A program made the position numbers and the translations under genes. Below the pieces are notes generated by a model, which worked only from the letters and a program-made list of their open reading frames with translations, was not told the DNA's origin and did not search any database. A stretch of 64,000 nucleotides of DNA from Diorhabda sublineata (Eukaryota; Arthropoda; Insecta; Coleoptera; Chrysomelidae): assembly GCF_026230105.1 (NCBI RefSeq), contig NC_079477.1:19597001-19661000 (forward strand), written 5' to 3'. Shown in pieces: positions 43,945 to 56,529 of this stretch (position 1 is the first letter of the stretch; each line of letters begins with the position of its first letter).

Positions 43945-44466
43945 TCAAAAACATTTATTTTTCCGCCTTAATTCTGGCTTCATACAACGTATTGTTGTTC
44001 CAAGTGGCTCTCTGAGATCTGACAAGAAGGTTTTCAAAGCTAAATTGTTATACAAGTCCTTCCTTAACAATTTATTATGATGTGTTGTTTCATGTAACTC
44101 AACATAACTGCAAATTAGATTTAAAACTTGTAAAATTCTGACATAGAAATGTTGAGGCCTCGTCTCTTTCTTTTTTCTAGATAGGGTGACTTTAAGTGAT
44201 ATTCAAGCAGTGACGTTTTGAATATTTAAAACCAGTTTAGCATTATCACGAAGTTTAGAAATTAGGGAATTAATCAAATATAAATTTTGAAAATGATTTG
44301 GTTGTTCTCTATTATAAAAATTACTAATAGGTGATTCGCATACGGATAAGTACCTATTGAGTTCATTAGGGTTACCGTCGAACTTTGGTACCCAGTTTAA
44401 ATACTCTGGTTTGAAATCTGCCAAATTATTACAATTATATTTGGATTTAATATCTTTGTCTTTCAA
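43945..44466 (-). pseudogene. Ty3/Gypsy-type gag fragment
   Basis: The minus strand reads LNWVPKFDGNPNELNRYLSV, CESPISNFYNREQPNHFQNL, LINSLISKLRDNAKLVLNIQ, then after a deletion FYVRILQVLNLICSYVELHE and LALKTFLSDLREPLGTTIRC. These are the capsid-region motifs (EFxGNxxEL, LxxKLxGxA, FLxGLREPL) of Gypsy-type gag. A TGA follows NVTA, and part of the domain is lost. No protease, RT or long terminal repeats are visible. Confidence 0.6.
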
Positions 44467-44469
44467 TAT

Positions 44470-47400
44470 TTTATTGAATCTAGAACAACTCTTTCTCTGG
44501 TCTAGAAAGACATATTAAGTTAAAATAACTGAATGAGTCAATAGATGTATAATGCCAAAGTCAATTCAAAATTGCTTACAAAAATATTATGAATTTGAGC
44601 CTTTCCCTATCTAAAATATAAGAGGGTGAACAATACCATTCCTTGTGCACTTCTTGCAAGGCTGAGCAATGTTTATCTCAACTTTCGACGCTAGACGTTA
44701 TGAAAAGTCGTAGTGGTCCTCTATGGATAAGATTCTCGATTTATTGGGAGCTACTCCACAGCGAACGCCCCCACTCCACGAATAGCGACACCGGCTTCGA
44801 TTTCCAATTAATCGTTGAAACAAAATTGTTATGTTCGATACGCGACAATTATGGAAATCCAATCTGATTGCGTCAGTTAAATGACTTAATTCACAACTTT
44901 GAAAAACTATTTATTAACATAAAATATAAATAAATAAAGAGTTTCAATAATCTGACTACTGTTTTCGTTTGGATATATATGACTATATATGACCATCTAT
45001 TCAAGATTATGCTCTTTTAAATACTAATTCTATTGTATACAAAAGCTATAATTAATTATATTCATGATTTTTCACCATCACATTAATATAAGACAGCAAT
45101 AAGGTAATCCGATACGATACATAGATACGTTAATGGAGCATAAAACAAGAGACATATTGTGTAACTTAATATGTGGTTCCCATCAGAAGTGCCAAGATAA
45201 TTAGAGTTTAATTTTGATATTCATGTGGTAGGTGATCAATTGATTGATTGAGTTATCAAAGTTGTCAATGTTAATTATGTTTTGACATGACTAACGAAAT
45301 AAGATCGAAACCTCAAGCATATTGTCTTCAAAAAAATACATTGTTCATGGAAAACGACCCAAAACCAAGATCATTTATTCACGAAAAATATTTATAAAAA
45401 GTCTGAAGAAGTTAAATACCAATATCAAATATTGTAACGAATAACTATGTTTTTGATGTAAATTACATACAAACTTAAAATAGAAAAAAGTCATTCATAT
45501 TTGTTAAATGCGAAAAATACAGTATAAGAAAACAAGTTGTCTTTATTTCATCGTTCTTTTAGATTTTAGCCAATATATGATTGTATTTAGAACATTTATC
45601 AAAGTTGAAACTTGGGCTTTTAGCTTTTTCGTCTTTCCAACTTATCTTCGATAACTTCTCAAATAACCCTAATGGTTATTTTCTGTCGAAAACATACCAG
45701 CGGCATTATTTAATGTACATTTCGTAGAATTTTCTGAAATAATTTATTTAGGTTTCACGTTTATCTACTAAATATGAAACTGATGCTTCAGAGTCAACAT
45801 TGTTATTCAATGTCTGATACTGACAGAAAAAACCTCAAGTCATCTTTCAAATCCTATTGTACGAGCAGAAACTCTGGTAACTATGTTAGCTGCAAAAGGG
45901 TTAAATCTTGTTAAAAGCTTGCTCATACAAATTTCTTCCTATAAGGTGCCGCTTGTTTTGATTCAAATACTTTTTGGATATACAGTTATCAAAGCTCCGA
46001 GCGAAATTTTTGGTATAATCCAGCAGTGCTCCTATTTGATTTCCTTCTTATTTCAAAACTTAATGTCGATTGTAGGAGCATTTCCTTACGCCTTAGAAAT
46101 GCCCTTTATTTAAAAGGTTTTTTGTGTCTTTCAGTTTTTTTTATTCTTGGGTAATCAGGAATCCAGACAAAAGAAATTGTACTATACTTTCCCATTTTCT
46201 TCGGCTTTTCCACGTCAGCTTTGTGTCAGTAACATAATTTACGGCTTTGATAGTTTGATTATGAAAGTCGATATGGTACATTTTGCCTACAAAACAATCA
46301 GACAGAAACTCAGCTGCTGGTTGAATGTTTATGGAAAAAATCATTTAGCAAGTTGTGGATTCTATACTAAGTTTGTACTTTACTTTGTACGTTTACCGAC
46401 ACAACTATTATTGACGTATCACTGAAAATAGAGTTTTGAGGTAAAGAGTAGTTTAGATGCATCATTAAGAATAGCTGACAGTTTTATTATTAAATTAATT
46501 TATCGAAAGTTGTAGGGTTTCCAGAGATTTGGTTAGAATCTTTAATTTTTATAAAAATTTGTCTTATTTGGTAGATAAAACCCTGGTTTTAACTATGGCT
46601 GTATTTCTTTTCGTTTAATAATTAGGTATATGAAAAAGTTACTAATAATCAAGTAGTTCGACCAAGTATCAGGTGTATGATTTACAAATATAATCATTAT
46701 TCGAGTAATTTATTATGTCGTCAATTAAAAGATATAAAAAGGACAGTTGCCGTCTTTTAGTTACATTTTCAATGAGATTTTGCTCTTGAACTTTAAATTT
46801 TAAATTAAAGAAATTCGATACACTTCAGCAATATTATTCTAAAATAAATATTTCTGCGGCATTTGAAATGTTTATCGTACAGAATAAAAATACAGTGAAA
46901 CTTAATTTAAGATTTAAAATGTTTGGGTAAATAACAGACATAAGTTCATGTATACATTATAAATATAAACACAAAATTTGTTTATGAAGACTAAATTTTG
47001 ATAATTGGTTTACTTTTATTCTGTTTTTCCACATTACCCACAATTTCTTTATTGATGTATTTAATAGTGGTTCATCAAATATCTTAAGTATTAGTTTTTA
47101 AATGAATCTTGATTTATAAGGGTACACAGTACAGAGGAAAATTCAGGAAATAAAGAAATTTCAATACAAAAACTTTAAGTAAATAAATTCAAATCTATCA
47201 ATGTAAATTTCAATAGAACGTCGTGATGGATTAAACTAAACCATTTCACTCTTTGTGCACCTTATTAGAATCGGAATTAATCAGTAAACCAACAGAAACC
47301 GGAGAGGTGTATGTCAAAGCATCGACTTATTAAAGATTAATGACCAGTCCAAATGATTTTAAATTGATGCCAACGCAGTGCAAGAGAGACAATATAAGTA

Positions 47401-47837
47401 GGATAGAGTTAAAGAGGGCAAAAAAGGAATATTTCGTTTGCTTATGGTTAATTACGAAACTTCATCTTTGAGTTCCTTTAAGTGCCCTTTGTCCGTTTTG
47501 AATGATTTTTTGAGAAATTTTGTTTTTCAAGTTGAAGTTTGTGCCACAAATAGTATGTAAGAAAAAAGATGCAGAATAAGAATTTAAATTTTTCAAATAA
47601 GAATGTTAACAACATCAGTAATAATTCTTTTTCTCACAATAAAAATTACACTTTTCTAATCATCGCAACCCAAAATGATTATGTACCTTTATTTTAAATT
47701 ATCAAAACAATAAATGGCTAGTGGCTATAAGAGACAATTTTAAACCAAGTGACTATACACTTAAGCCACCGTGTGGCCTGTAGCAAATCGGCAAAGGGTC
47801 ACTTGGTTGATACCATTGAAATTGAAATGATTTTTTT
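44470..47837. other. No gene confidently recognised
   Basis: Includes a decayed Penelope-related repeat at about 45215-45390 (TTTTGACATGA, TCGAAAC), and open frames at 45883-46113, 46147-46425 and opposite strands that carry no motif I recognise. 46440-47830 is featureless A/T-rich DNA. Confidence 0.5.
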
Positions 47838-48281
47838 TTAAATAAATTCCCTATATTTTATATTATTTTCACGAATGGAGTTGTTTTTTTTTAAACTTTG
47901 GGTAATAAAATATTTATTACATATAATCAAAGTTACATAAGAACCAACAATTTCGTCACTGCTACGAAACGCAAGACCTCGTTTTGCTAAAAACTTTATT
48001 ACTGCAATGATTTGTAATATGAGTAGCCTCCAATACGTTTGCTCAGTCTCAATTTGGCTGACAAGTTGAGAATCAACACGCGTATTCTTTCTTTTGAGGT
48101 TATCGAGTTTTATATGCCATATGGGGCATGCACGAGATTTTATGCTTATCCAATTATATTTTTCAACTGTCTTACCGAAACAGGCGTTAGTGCACGGGTT
48201 CCCCCAATTCGCGGGGTTCTTAGTATTTGCTACTCTTGCTCCGGCACTGACTACACCGTGATTTGTGATTGTGTGATACAA
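47838..48281 (-). pseudogene. hAT-type (ZMYM1/TTF-finger-like) transposase fragment
   Basis: A 147-codon frame whose middle reads RVDSQLVSQIETEQTYWRLL, then IIAVIKFLAKRGLAFRSSDE. This is the YWR...FLAxRGLAFRGxDE block that follows the TTF-type zinc finger in ZMYM1-like hAT transposases. The finger before it is unrecognisable and homology stops after IVGS, so this is a short relic. Possibly the same family as 56530-57590, which covers the C-terminus. Confidence 0.6.
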
Positions 48282-49439
48282 TTCTATTACATTTCATCTT
48301 CAAATATTATGTTTTACAAATGCCAATAATATAATATAATCCTTTATTTTTAAACAAGAATAGTAGATTTTGAGAAGACAAAGATTGCAAAATGTACAGG
48401 TGTTATGAATAATATTATTATATTATATTCGTTTTTAAATTTATAATTGAACTAGTTGGCTATGTAAGGGAGAAAATTTGAATAAAACCAAATTTTTTTA
48501 GAAAAATGCGAGTAGTTTTTGGTTTAGAAAATGGCAAGATTTTATAGAAAATAATATTTACTCCTACTGTTCATACCTATTTGACCAATGGTTAAATTAC
48601 TCCTTTATTTTATTTATATATAACTTATTAATAGAATGAGAGTAAACAGTATTCTTAATAGTCCTACTTATATTTTACATTATAGCATAGCTTTTTGCCC
48701 TCTTTAGGTCTATCTCTATCTCGACCCTCTCTTTCTAATGTTGGTACCTCGGAACTACTTGTGAAAATATAGGTAAGGCAGGTCCATAACCTTTAATAGG
48801 TCTATGGTCTAGAGCTGTTCCGAAATAGTTTGATTTGAAGTACAATTCAAGAAATATTTGTCTATGGAATATTTTCTTAATAGTATTGTTTACACATGAA
48901 TCTAAGTTTTGTATATATTTTAATCATAACCTGAACATTTACGGACTCAAGATCCACAAGAATTGAAGTTTGGATGGGAAATTTGGGGACTACATCTTAG
49001 GGTTATTGGAAAACTAAATGGAAATAAAAATATAAATCATTCCTACAAATTTATCACTTTAAGGAAATATAGTTTCCGCAAGAAATTGTTCTGTGTGAAA
49101 TGAAAGTGAGATTGAAAATTATTTGGAAAATATTTTCAATAATAGAATCATTTTTCATGTAATCGCATCAATTGGCCTCTCAAATTAATATATTTATTTT
49201 CGAATAATTATTTTATTTGGGATTACTTTGTGGTTCTTTGAGGAGGGCGAGATTAATTGAAAAGTAATCAAATATTTTCAATAGCCAAAGATTGTGTACT
49301 TTTTAAGGTTAACGACAAAAGGTAGCTTGAAGGTTGAAATTAGAGAATGAGCTGTATCAAAAGAGAATTATTAATAATATTAATAATAGGGGGACGGATG
49401 TATGAATGATTATTAGAATGGTGTATGAGAGGAGGACGA
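48282..49439. other. No gene recognised
   Basis: A/T-rich, short random frames only. Confidence 0.5.
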
Positions 49440-49690
49440 TTGGATCGCTGCTTACCCAGTAGGTTCGATCAAGTAGGATTGTAATTCGAATAATTGCAAA
49501 ACATCTATGAGATATGTAACTATCTCTGTACAAGAGATTTGGATCTTTTTTAGATAAAAGCGGTGAACGATAAGAGGGTTGCTATCTAATGGCTCGAGAT
49601 AGCGCTTCATCACCAAAAGTCGAAGTGAGTTGGTCGGCACACTGCTGTTGGTTTAATCCACGTCGAAAGTATCTGTAAACAACTTGAGTA
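49440..49690 (-). pseudogene. Mariner transposase N-terminal scrap
   Basis: The minus strand reads YFRRGLNQQQCADQLTSTFG and DEALSRAI, the first helix-turn-helix of a mariner transposase; the following residues drift out of frame. Confidence 0.5.
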
Positions 49691-50020
49691 GCACTCGTCT
49701 GGCAACAAGTTCTGAGTAGGCCCACAATTAAAAATGTCATACTTTATGATGGCAATGTAAGATTTGACATATTCACATTAGTGTTATCATATCTCAAGAT
49801 ACTATCATTAATTTTTATAATATTTTTATAATATATCGTGTTATATTTGTTATAGTTGTAGATTATGTATAGTATCCTATAAGCGAGTAATTAGCACTCG
49901 TATGACAAGACGTTCTGAGTACGTTCACCATTAAAAATATCAAACTTTACGATTGCAATGTCAGATTTGATATATTCACATCAGTGTTGACTATTTCTCA
50001 AAACTTGAATACCAGCCCTC
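49685..50020 (+). repeat. Two copies of an interspersed repeat of about 130 bp
   Basis: Copies at about 49690-49800 and 49890-50005 share TAGCACTCGTATGA-type starts, TTCTGAGTA, GCAATGTCAGATTTGA and ATATTCACATCAGTGTT. A third, inverted copy is at 57735-57890. Non-coding; family not recognised. Confidence 0.65.
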
Positions 50021-50799
50021 ATATGAGCTCAAGTATAAGATTATGTTTAATATATTATTTCATAGCTTCATTCTATTTTGATACCAATTTCGATTCTAAT
50101 AAGTGTGGTTCGCAAAGATTGAGTTGGGAATCATAGATTTTGTTCTGTCAATGAAAGTCTTTATTCATTGTCATTTTTCAAATTTGTAGTTGGATCTTAC
50201 TGATCAAAAAAAACATTAATTCCGTCTTATTATTATTAATTTTTGAAATTGGATGTAACAAAATGGTTCTTTATTTCGATTAGAAATATGAAATGATACA
50301 TAGGCGGAAACCGTAGATTGTTTTGGGAGTTGTTTTGATTTTCGAGAAGGCTATTTTTCTGGAGGTTCTACTTGCTGCTTCTATGGCTTGTTTATGGAAA
50401 CTACAGTTGTTTTCATGTCATGCCTATTGTCTTACGGTGGTATTTGACGGACCAGTTACTTATTAGAAGATCGGCCAGCAGTTTAATGTCGTTTGTGGAT
50501 ATCTAGAGAAGTTCCTCAGATTACTTAGCTGATGTGGTTAAGAATCTTTTAGGTCATTTATATCTAAAGTATTCTGTAGTAAGACTCCATCTGCTCCTCT
50601 AGCCATCCATTCAGTTCGTTTTTGATGTGATAGTTTGTTGTTATTATTGCATTTCTAATTGTTATACGTGGAATAATTCAGGAAGTCATTTTCATGAAAA
50701 TGTGTGATAAGGACAAGGTATTTGGTAAGCAGACCCTACTTTTTGTAAAGTAATTTGTTAAAAGTTTCTTTTATTATTTTATATTTATGAATTTGGGAT

Positions 50800-51006
50800 A
50801 GGTTGGGATAAGTTGAGATAGAAATGATGTAAATACTCTAAAATCATATATCTGGTACATGAAATTCATAATAATTATAAATTCAAGACGGTTACGGTGA
50901 TAAGTTGGTACCAGGTTATGAGATAGACATAATGTAAATACTCTAAAATCATACATCTGGTACATGAAATTCATAATAATTATAAATTCAAGACGGTTAC
51001 GGTGAT
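50800..51006. repeat. 105-bp tandem duplication, 2 copies
   Basis: About 78 bases (from ATGTAAATACTCTAAAATCA to GACGGTTACGGTGAT) repeat with a period of 105 bp at 50827 and 50932 with one mismatch. It starts 12 bp beyond a host splice donor. Confidence 0.9.
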
Positions 51007-51017
51007 TGAAAACTTAC

Positions 51018-51137
51018 CTAAAATAAGGAATACCATTTCTACGGTGTACATACTAGATTCCATATAACCAACTTGGAAATGTCTCATTATATGTTCTCTC
51101 ATGTAGGTTGTAATTTTCGTAATCAAACCTACAGCTC
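51018..51137 (-). CDS. TMEM272-like internal exon (helix 2-3 region)
   Basis: 120 bp, phase 1 to 1; acceptor ATCATTTTAG, donor G/GTAAGTT. Reads AVGLITKITTYMREHIMRHF, then QVGYMESSMYTVEMVFLIL. Corresponds to exon 3 of the gene at 15722-31199. Joins 54681-54803 upstream (IPLFLIAT-G-AVGLITK) and either 41271-41521 or 33750-34003 downstream. Confidence 0.75.
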
Positions 51138-51429
51138 CTAAAATGATAAGAAAAATTTAAAACAAGTACATGTACTCAGTGATATTCGAAGTATTACACA
51201 CACAAAAAATATTTTATCGACCTTATATGAAGAATGTAATTATAACATTTGCAAGAAATTATATAAATATGTTTGGTGATTCTGTAGTTGTATATACTTT
51301 ATATATACAACCTTTATGTTTTGACATAAGAGGCTATAAATGTCAGCATGTGGCGTCCCGTTACAAGCAGTGTTGACTTCATAGATTTATGCTAGAGACT
51401 GCGGAGAGTGGTAAACTTGATCAGTCTTC

Positions 51430-51680
51430 TTTGCTTAATATATTCCACACACGTTCAAAGAAATTTACATCTCTGATCGAAGCGGTCACACCAACTTCGT
51501 GGAGTTCGACGGGCATTGCCTTGCAGTAACATGACTAGTAAATAAAGCGGTAGAGAGGTTCGAAGGGCATCATCAACATACGTTCCAGCTGTCATACCAC
51601 CTCGAATAATGACAAGTGGTGATCAGCAAAAACCCCTCAAATCATCACTCTAATAGTCTTTTCTCTTCAAGTCAGCAAGC
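51430..51680 (-). pseudogene. Tc1-like transposase scrap
   Basis: The minus strand reads VMIWGVFADHHLSLFEVV, then TAGTYVDDALRTSLPLYLL with LLQGNARRTP (decayed QQDNARPH) and RDVNFFERVWNILSKE (decayed PDLNPIEHVWD). Catalytic residues are lost. Confidence 0.5.
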
Positions 51681-54680
51681 AATTTGATATGTAGTAGCAA
51701 AACGGTTTCGCAAAGCTACTTAAGGTAGAATTTTACCTGTGTCAAAATAAATAACATGGTTATAATTTTGACGTCTTTGAACAAGACATTTTTCTTTCTA
51801 AGTGTCACTAAGTATATTATAGATGAGGTTTGTCAAAATTCTAGGATAAATATAAAAACGATTCGAAGTATCCAAACTAACTATTCGCCAAGCACCATTT
51901 TCTGGCTGATTCTGCGAACTAAATGATAGAAAGAAAGGCTAAATATTGGATCTTTTGTGAAAGACAACAATTGGTAAAAATAAAACTTTGATCACTTATG
52001 GTGTGATGGCTTAGCGAATACTGGAATTATTCGTTTTTCTATTTTTTCTTTACCAAAGGTATGTATATGATATTCAGTATAATTCTGGCATTATTAAGAA
52101 AGCTGAGAATTGCATATTTCAGTCAGCATATCAGGAGGTGTAAAACTATACAACAACGGAGGCGAAGACCATGGGACGCAATGTTTTACTTCTATTCAAG
52201 CAATAAACATACTATTGTGCCGTATTAAGCTAGTGATGGAATTTATAAGTAATCTATATTATAATCTGATGAAGTGGTCGCTAATATACTAGGAGTACCT
52301 ATCTTACGACAAAGTTTGATATATGGGTTATTTTAATAGATATAAACAAATTGATTAAGAAGACTAGTAGATGTCTTTGTATCGCTGCAGTATAAGATAG
52401 AATAATTGACTAACATTTCTCAGCATATTATATTATTACTTCGCAAGGCCGCTCTGATTCTCTATTTCATGTTCTCTTTAAAAGTCGGCGGAGTTATTGA
52501 AGTCTGTATTGAGTTGAAATGTTCTCATACATCATACGAATACCAAATTTGTTACAGAATATTAACTTTTAATAAAACTGTAGGTGACTTTAAAGAAAAT
52601 TTAAATGAGGTCCTACAACATGAATCATGATCACTTACAGTTCCATTTCAATCAATTAATGACCACATCCATTGGCTATTACGGACTGAGACGACTTTTT
52701 ATGAAAATTTTCCTCATCTGCAAACAGCACAAATCAAAATTTCTGAAGATTAATTTTACATGCTCTTCTTTGCAAATCACTCTTGATGAAGTTAGGTATG
52801 GTAGAGATATTTTTTTTATTGTTTAAGGATTCTTTGAAATGTAACACGACTAATATCTTATCGTTATTTAATATACTTGTGTAGATCTCATCAAAATGGG
52901 TGTGCGGAATGATTCGTAATGTCGCTAGTGCTTGGAAGGGGAAAACTGTAGACCATAGCAGCACTCCACGTGCGAGATTCAAACACTTGGACAAGCCTAA
53001 CAGTTTACCCAAGGACCTAAAAAATTTCAAACTGAGGTTCTTGAATGGCTTTTCAGAGGATATTAGCCTTTGGCAATTTCAAGAGAAGCACGACGGGGCT
53101 ATCAGAAGGTCTATATGCGAAACGATCCTTGATTCCCCATATTTAAACTATGAAGTATAAAGTTTACAATAAATATTACAAAATTATATTTTTTATGAAT
53201 ATGGCAACATCTGCTATTTTACTTTTACTCTTAAAGATATATTAAATATTTAATAACCAGTAACATTAGTGTAAATTGTATTTGACTATAAAAATACTAT
53301 AAAAAGGAGAAACACTCAAAAAAACCTTCAATTTTAATTGAGTAAGAGTTATTGCTTCAGAAAGAAGTATCTATTTTTGGGCACAGCATCTTTCAGAAAC
53401 GTAATAATGGACAATTTTATCATCAATTTGGGCGTTAAATTCAATATGCAATTCATTACAACAACATAACCAGTTTCCTCATAAACATCATCATACGAAA
53501 AGCATACATTGTATGTATGTATGTATCAATGTACGTTTTCCGAATACATTCTTTCTCTAATGCAGTCTACGGCATAACGCTGCCAGCACTTCCTCCAATG
53601 TTAGCAGAACTGTACATACCTATCTATCTACATATCCAGTTTTTTTCGTGGTTTTTCTGTAGTCGCGGCGGAGTGGGATGGAAAAAGAGTGGGTACATTT
53701 GATAAATTGCACGGCAGGTTCTTCGCGGGTTAGATTTCGAGTCAGTGTAGGTACTGATCGCATGCCTACTTTTAAAATCGACGTTCCCGATTATCTAAGT
53801 TCTGAATTTGTAGTAGCATTTCCGTCTTCGCGTATCACATTATTTCTATAAATCAATGATAAGGAATCAGTTATAGTAGTTCTCGTGTTATTGTTATCCA
53901 AATGTTTGGTCCAGATGTTCATCGTTAGCGGCAAATCAATGTAGCTTCGTGATCAAGCCTGTGATTTACAGTGGTCCTAAACTGGTTACCAACTGATTCG
54001 GAATCGATTCTAAATTTGCAACATTTATACGTCCGTTATTGCGTTTATCTCCGTTTTATATATTAGATTTCGACTTAAAAAAGATACAGATGCGTTCAAA
54101 TTGATATATGCAGAATAATAGTAGAAATATGGGTATTGAAAAAGAACTGCGGCCAATAAAATGGAAGCAAACGCGCAATGAAAAGATTATTTACTCCCTG
54201 TTACAGTCTTTATATTTATTGAGAAATATTGCTCGACATCTGGAACTTTTATATTGAATTTATTTTTGGAAACCAAAACGAGAAGACTTTATTAATTAGA
54301 TTCAGTGCAGCAATTTGGAGAAATGTAAAATCTATCCAATTTAATTAACCCAATTCAGAGAGTTAGAGTGATAGTATTTTACTTCCCAAAAGTTCGGAGA
54401 CGGTTAAAATCCGTGTTAAGTTCGACAAGAAACTTATCAAGAGATTAAGTGAGATGCTTAACAAGAATAAACAAAATCAAAAGGGGCCTGTAAGAGTAGG
54501 AAGTGTTCATAAATACGTAGGAGAGCGTTTCAATTTCATAACTGAAAGTTATGATGTTCCATATCAAGAATTTTTCATACGCTTGCATAAACAGTATGAC
54601 ATAAAGCAACGTTTTGTTTGGATCAAATTTTAGAATAAAATTGTCTTTTTCATTTGGAATGAGTGTTTTATGTTACTCAC
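51681..54680. other. Intron-type sequence; no gene confidently recognised
   Basis: Contains a plus-strand open frame at 52900-53160 (86 codons: GKTVDHSSTPRARFKHLDK, then LPKDLKNFKLRFLNGFSEDI) that reads like real protein but matches no family I know, and A/T-rich sequence otherwise. It lies within the intron between the exons at 54681 and 51018. Confidence 0.4.
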
Positions 54681-54803
54681 CAGTAGCTATTAGAAACAAA
54701 GGGATGTTCTCTTCGGCGGGGCAGTGATGGACGCCTAGAATACCAATGATAAACATGGCTATGTATATTATGACGGAGATCAATAATGTTATTTTAACAC
54801 CAG
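54681..54803 (-). CDS. TMEM272-like internal exon (helix 1)
   Basis: 123 bp, phase 1 to 1, the same length as exon 2 of the complete gene. Acceptor TTTTATTTTCAG, donor G/GTGAGTAA. Reads GVKITLLISVIIYIAMFIIG, then ILGVHHCPAEENIPLFLIAT; the HCPxExxIPLFLI motif after helix 1 is the family signature. The N-terminal exon must lie upstream (above 54805) or beyond the window. Confidence 0.8.
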
Positions 54804-54805
54804 CT

Positions 54806-55748
54806 GAAAATAAAATATTTTTTATTACGATTCTTTATTTTCATACAAACGAATAGAATATTTATATACAGTGTCTAGTAAAACTAATTATAATCAAGTG
54901 TATTTACGAAGGTGGTTGATGGGAAAAAAAAACTTTTTAATTACTTTACCGTGAAAAAATATTTAGGTTTCATATATATTTTTACTCTACACACTTTTTT
55001 CTGTGGGTTTCCAATTAGTGATTAGCGAAACTAATGTCGGTTTTGCGATCTTAGTCTTGATCTTGCATAAAAAGCAAAACCAAGATCTATTATTGCAAGG
55101 CTCAAGCAAAACCAAGATCTATTATTGCAAGGCTCAAGCAAGACCAAGACCATGCATGCAAGACATTCGTAGTACGAAAACAGTTTTCTTTATGTATTAT
55201 TTTTATGTGAAATTTTGACAGATGAGTAATCTTCCGTCAAATCGCTCTTTCAATTGAAGTACTTATTATGATTAAGCTTTAGGTGTTCTAACAGATTATA
55301 GGAATCACTTATAAGTTTTTGATTGCGTAAAAATCCAATCATCAAGTTGTATTTCAAAATATTTGAAATATATCATTTAAACTACTTTAGTCTTCCTACC
55401 TTCACCATTTAAGTCTGTAAGTGTTTGGAGTACTCATAGATAGAAAGAATACTAGATGAGGCCAAGGTGATAACTACAATAAAATAAACTAATACGAGTA
55501 TCTAAAAAATTTTAATGCAGTTCGATTATTGTCCATGAAAAATCATCGTTCGCCTAGGTTTCTACGGAAATTTTGTTTTTGGGTACCAAAAATTAGTTAT
55601 AATAATACAAGACACGAAAGACACGAAGTTTAACGTTTTTTAGATATTTCTTCGTTTCCGGAAACTGTATAAATAACAAGTAAATTACTTTCTTTTCATC
55701 TGACTAAGAGTTACAAGAGTTAAAAAATATAATATTGGTAAAAATGTA
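54806..55748. other. No gene recognised
   Basis: A/T-rich, with the 32-bp tandem repeat at 55074-55151; no N-terminal exon for the TMEM272-like gene could be picked out. Confidence 0.5.
55074..55151. repeat. 32-bp tandem repeat, 2.4 copies
   Basis: GCAAAACCAAGATCTATTAT with TGCAAGGCTCAA: two identical units at 55074-55105 and 55106-55137, then a partial unit. Confidence 0.95.
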
Positions 55749-56346
55749 CAGTGCTTCTCAAAAGTCGCCTCCCCCCTCTTTTTTTTAACGGTGACATTTA
55801 GATTGATGAAATTTGGAGCGTGAAAATAAACTATTGTAAGTTTCTCTACTGGCGGTAACAGGTGACGTAATAGGCATCGAAGACAATACCAGGTAATTGA
55901 ATAATATTAAATGGGACCTTATGGCAAATGAAACCGGATTGTTCCCCTGGTACATTTTATCGAGTCCGACAAGAGTTTACTAATAGTATGATTTACTGCC
56001 AGGAAGTAGATTGAGCACATTTTGAACAATTATTGCTTAATCTTTATTATTTATTAATTGAAAGCGAAACCTAAATTTTAGTATTTATTTTTTTTAACAT
56101 CATATACCAAAAAAATAGTATGACTGAATAAGTATTCTAAATACCTTTTAAGCAAGGTGTCACTTGTCATAAGATCTCATTTAATATTATTGATTTCAGT
56201 TACCTGGTGACGTCACCGATGCCGATTACGACACCTGTTACCACTAGTAGAGAATCTTACAATAATTTATTTTCACTCTCCAAATTTCATTAGTCTGAGT
56301 ATCACCGTTCAGAAGAAAAGAGGCGGGAGGTACTGGCGACGATTGG
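55749..56346. mobile_element. Foldback/MITE element with about 190-bp inverted arms
   Basis: Arms at about 55765-55935 and 56150-56346 match inverted: AACGGTGA, TGAAATTTGGAG, GTGAAAATAAA, ATTGTAAG, TCTCTACT, GGTAACAGGTG, ACCAGGTAA, AATAATATTAAAT. The left end reads TA/CAGTGCTTCTCAAAAGTCGCC; the right end is less complete. The start CAGTGCTTYTCA is the same as that of the mariner-type element at 62171. Non-coding interior of about 210 bp. Confidence 0.75.
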
Positions 56347-56529
56347 AAGTTAGAAGTGGGGGAGCAAGTTAAAATCTGAAACTAAAAATGTACATGCATT
56401 GTAGAACATGCGAAAAAAACTATATACAATTGTAATTGTTATTGGTTGTTTAATTAGGTCAACCAGGAAGGAAGTATAAATAAAAATAATGATAGTGATA
56501 TTTTCAAAGTGTCATTGCTTTAAATCAAC

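Noticed and set aside
45883..46430. Possible Gypsy RT/RNase H connection or chemoreceptor remnant on the minus strand
   Set aside because: A fragment (LLDYTKNFARSFDN, then EQAFNKI) weakly resembles a Gypsy YYRKFIxNFS/AFxxLK region, but only over a few residues and without neighbouring motifs.
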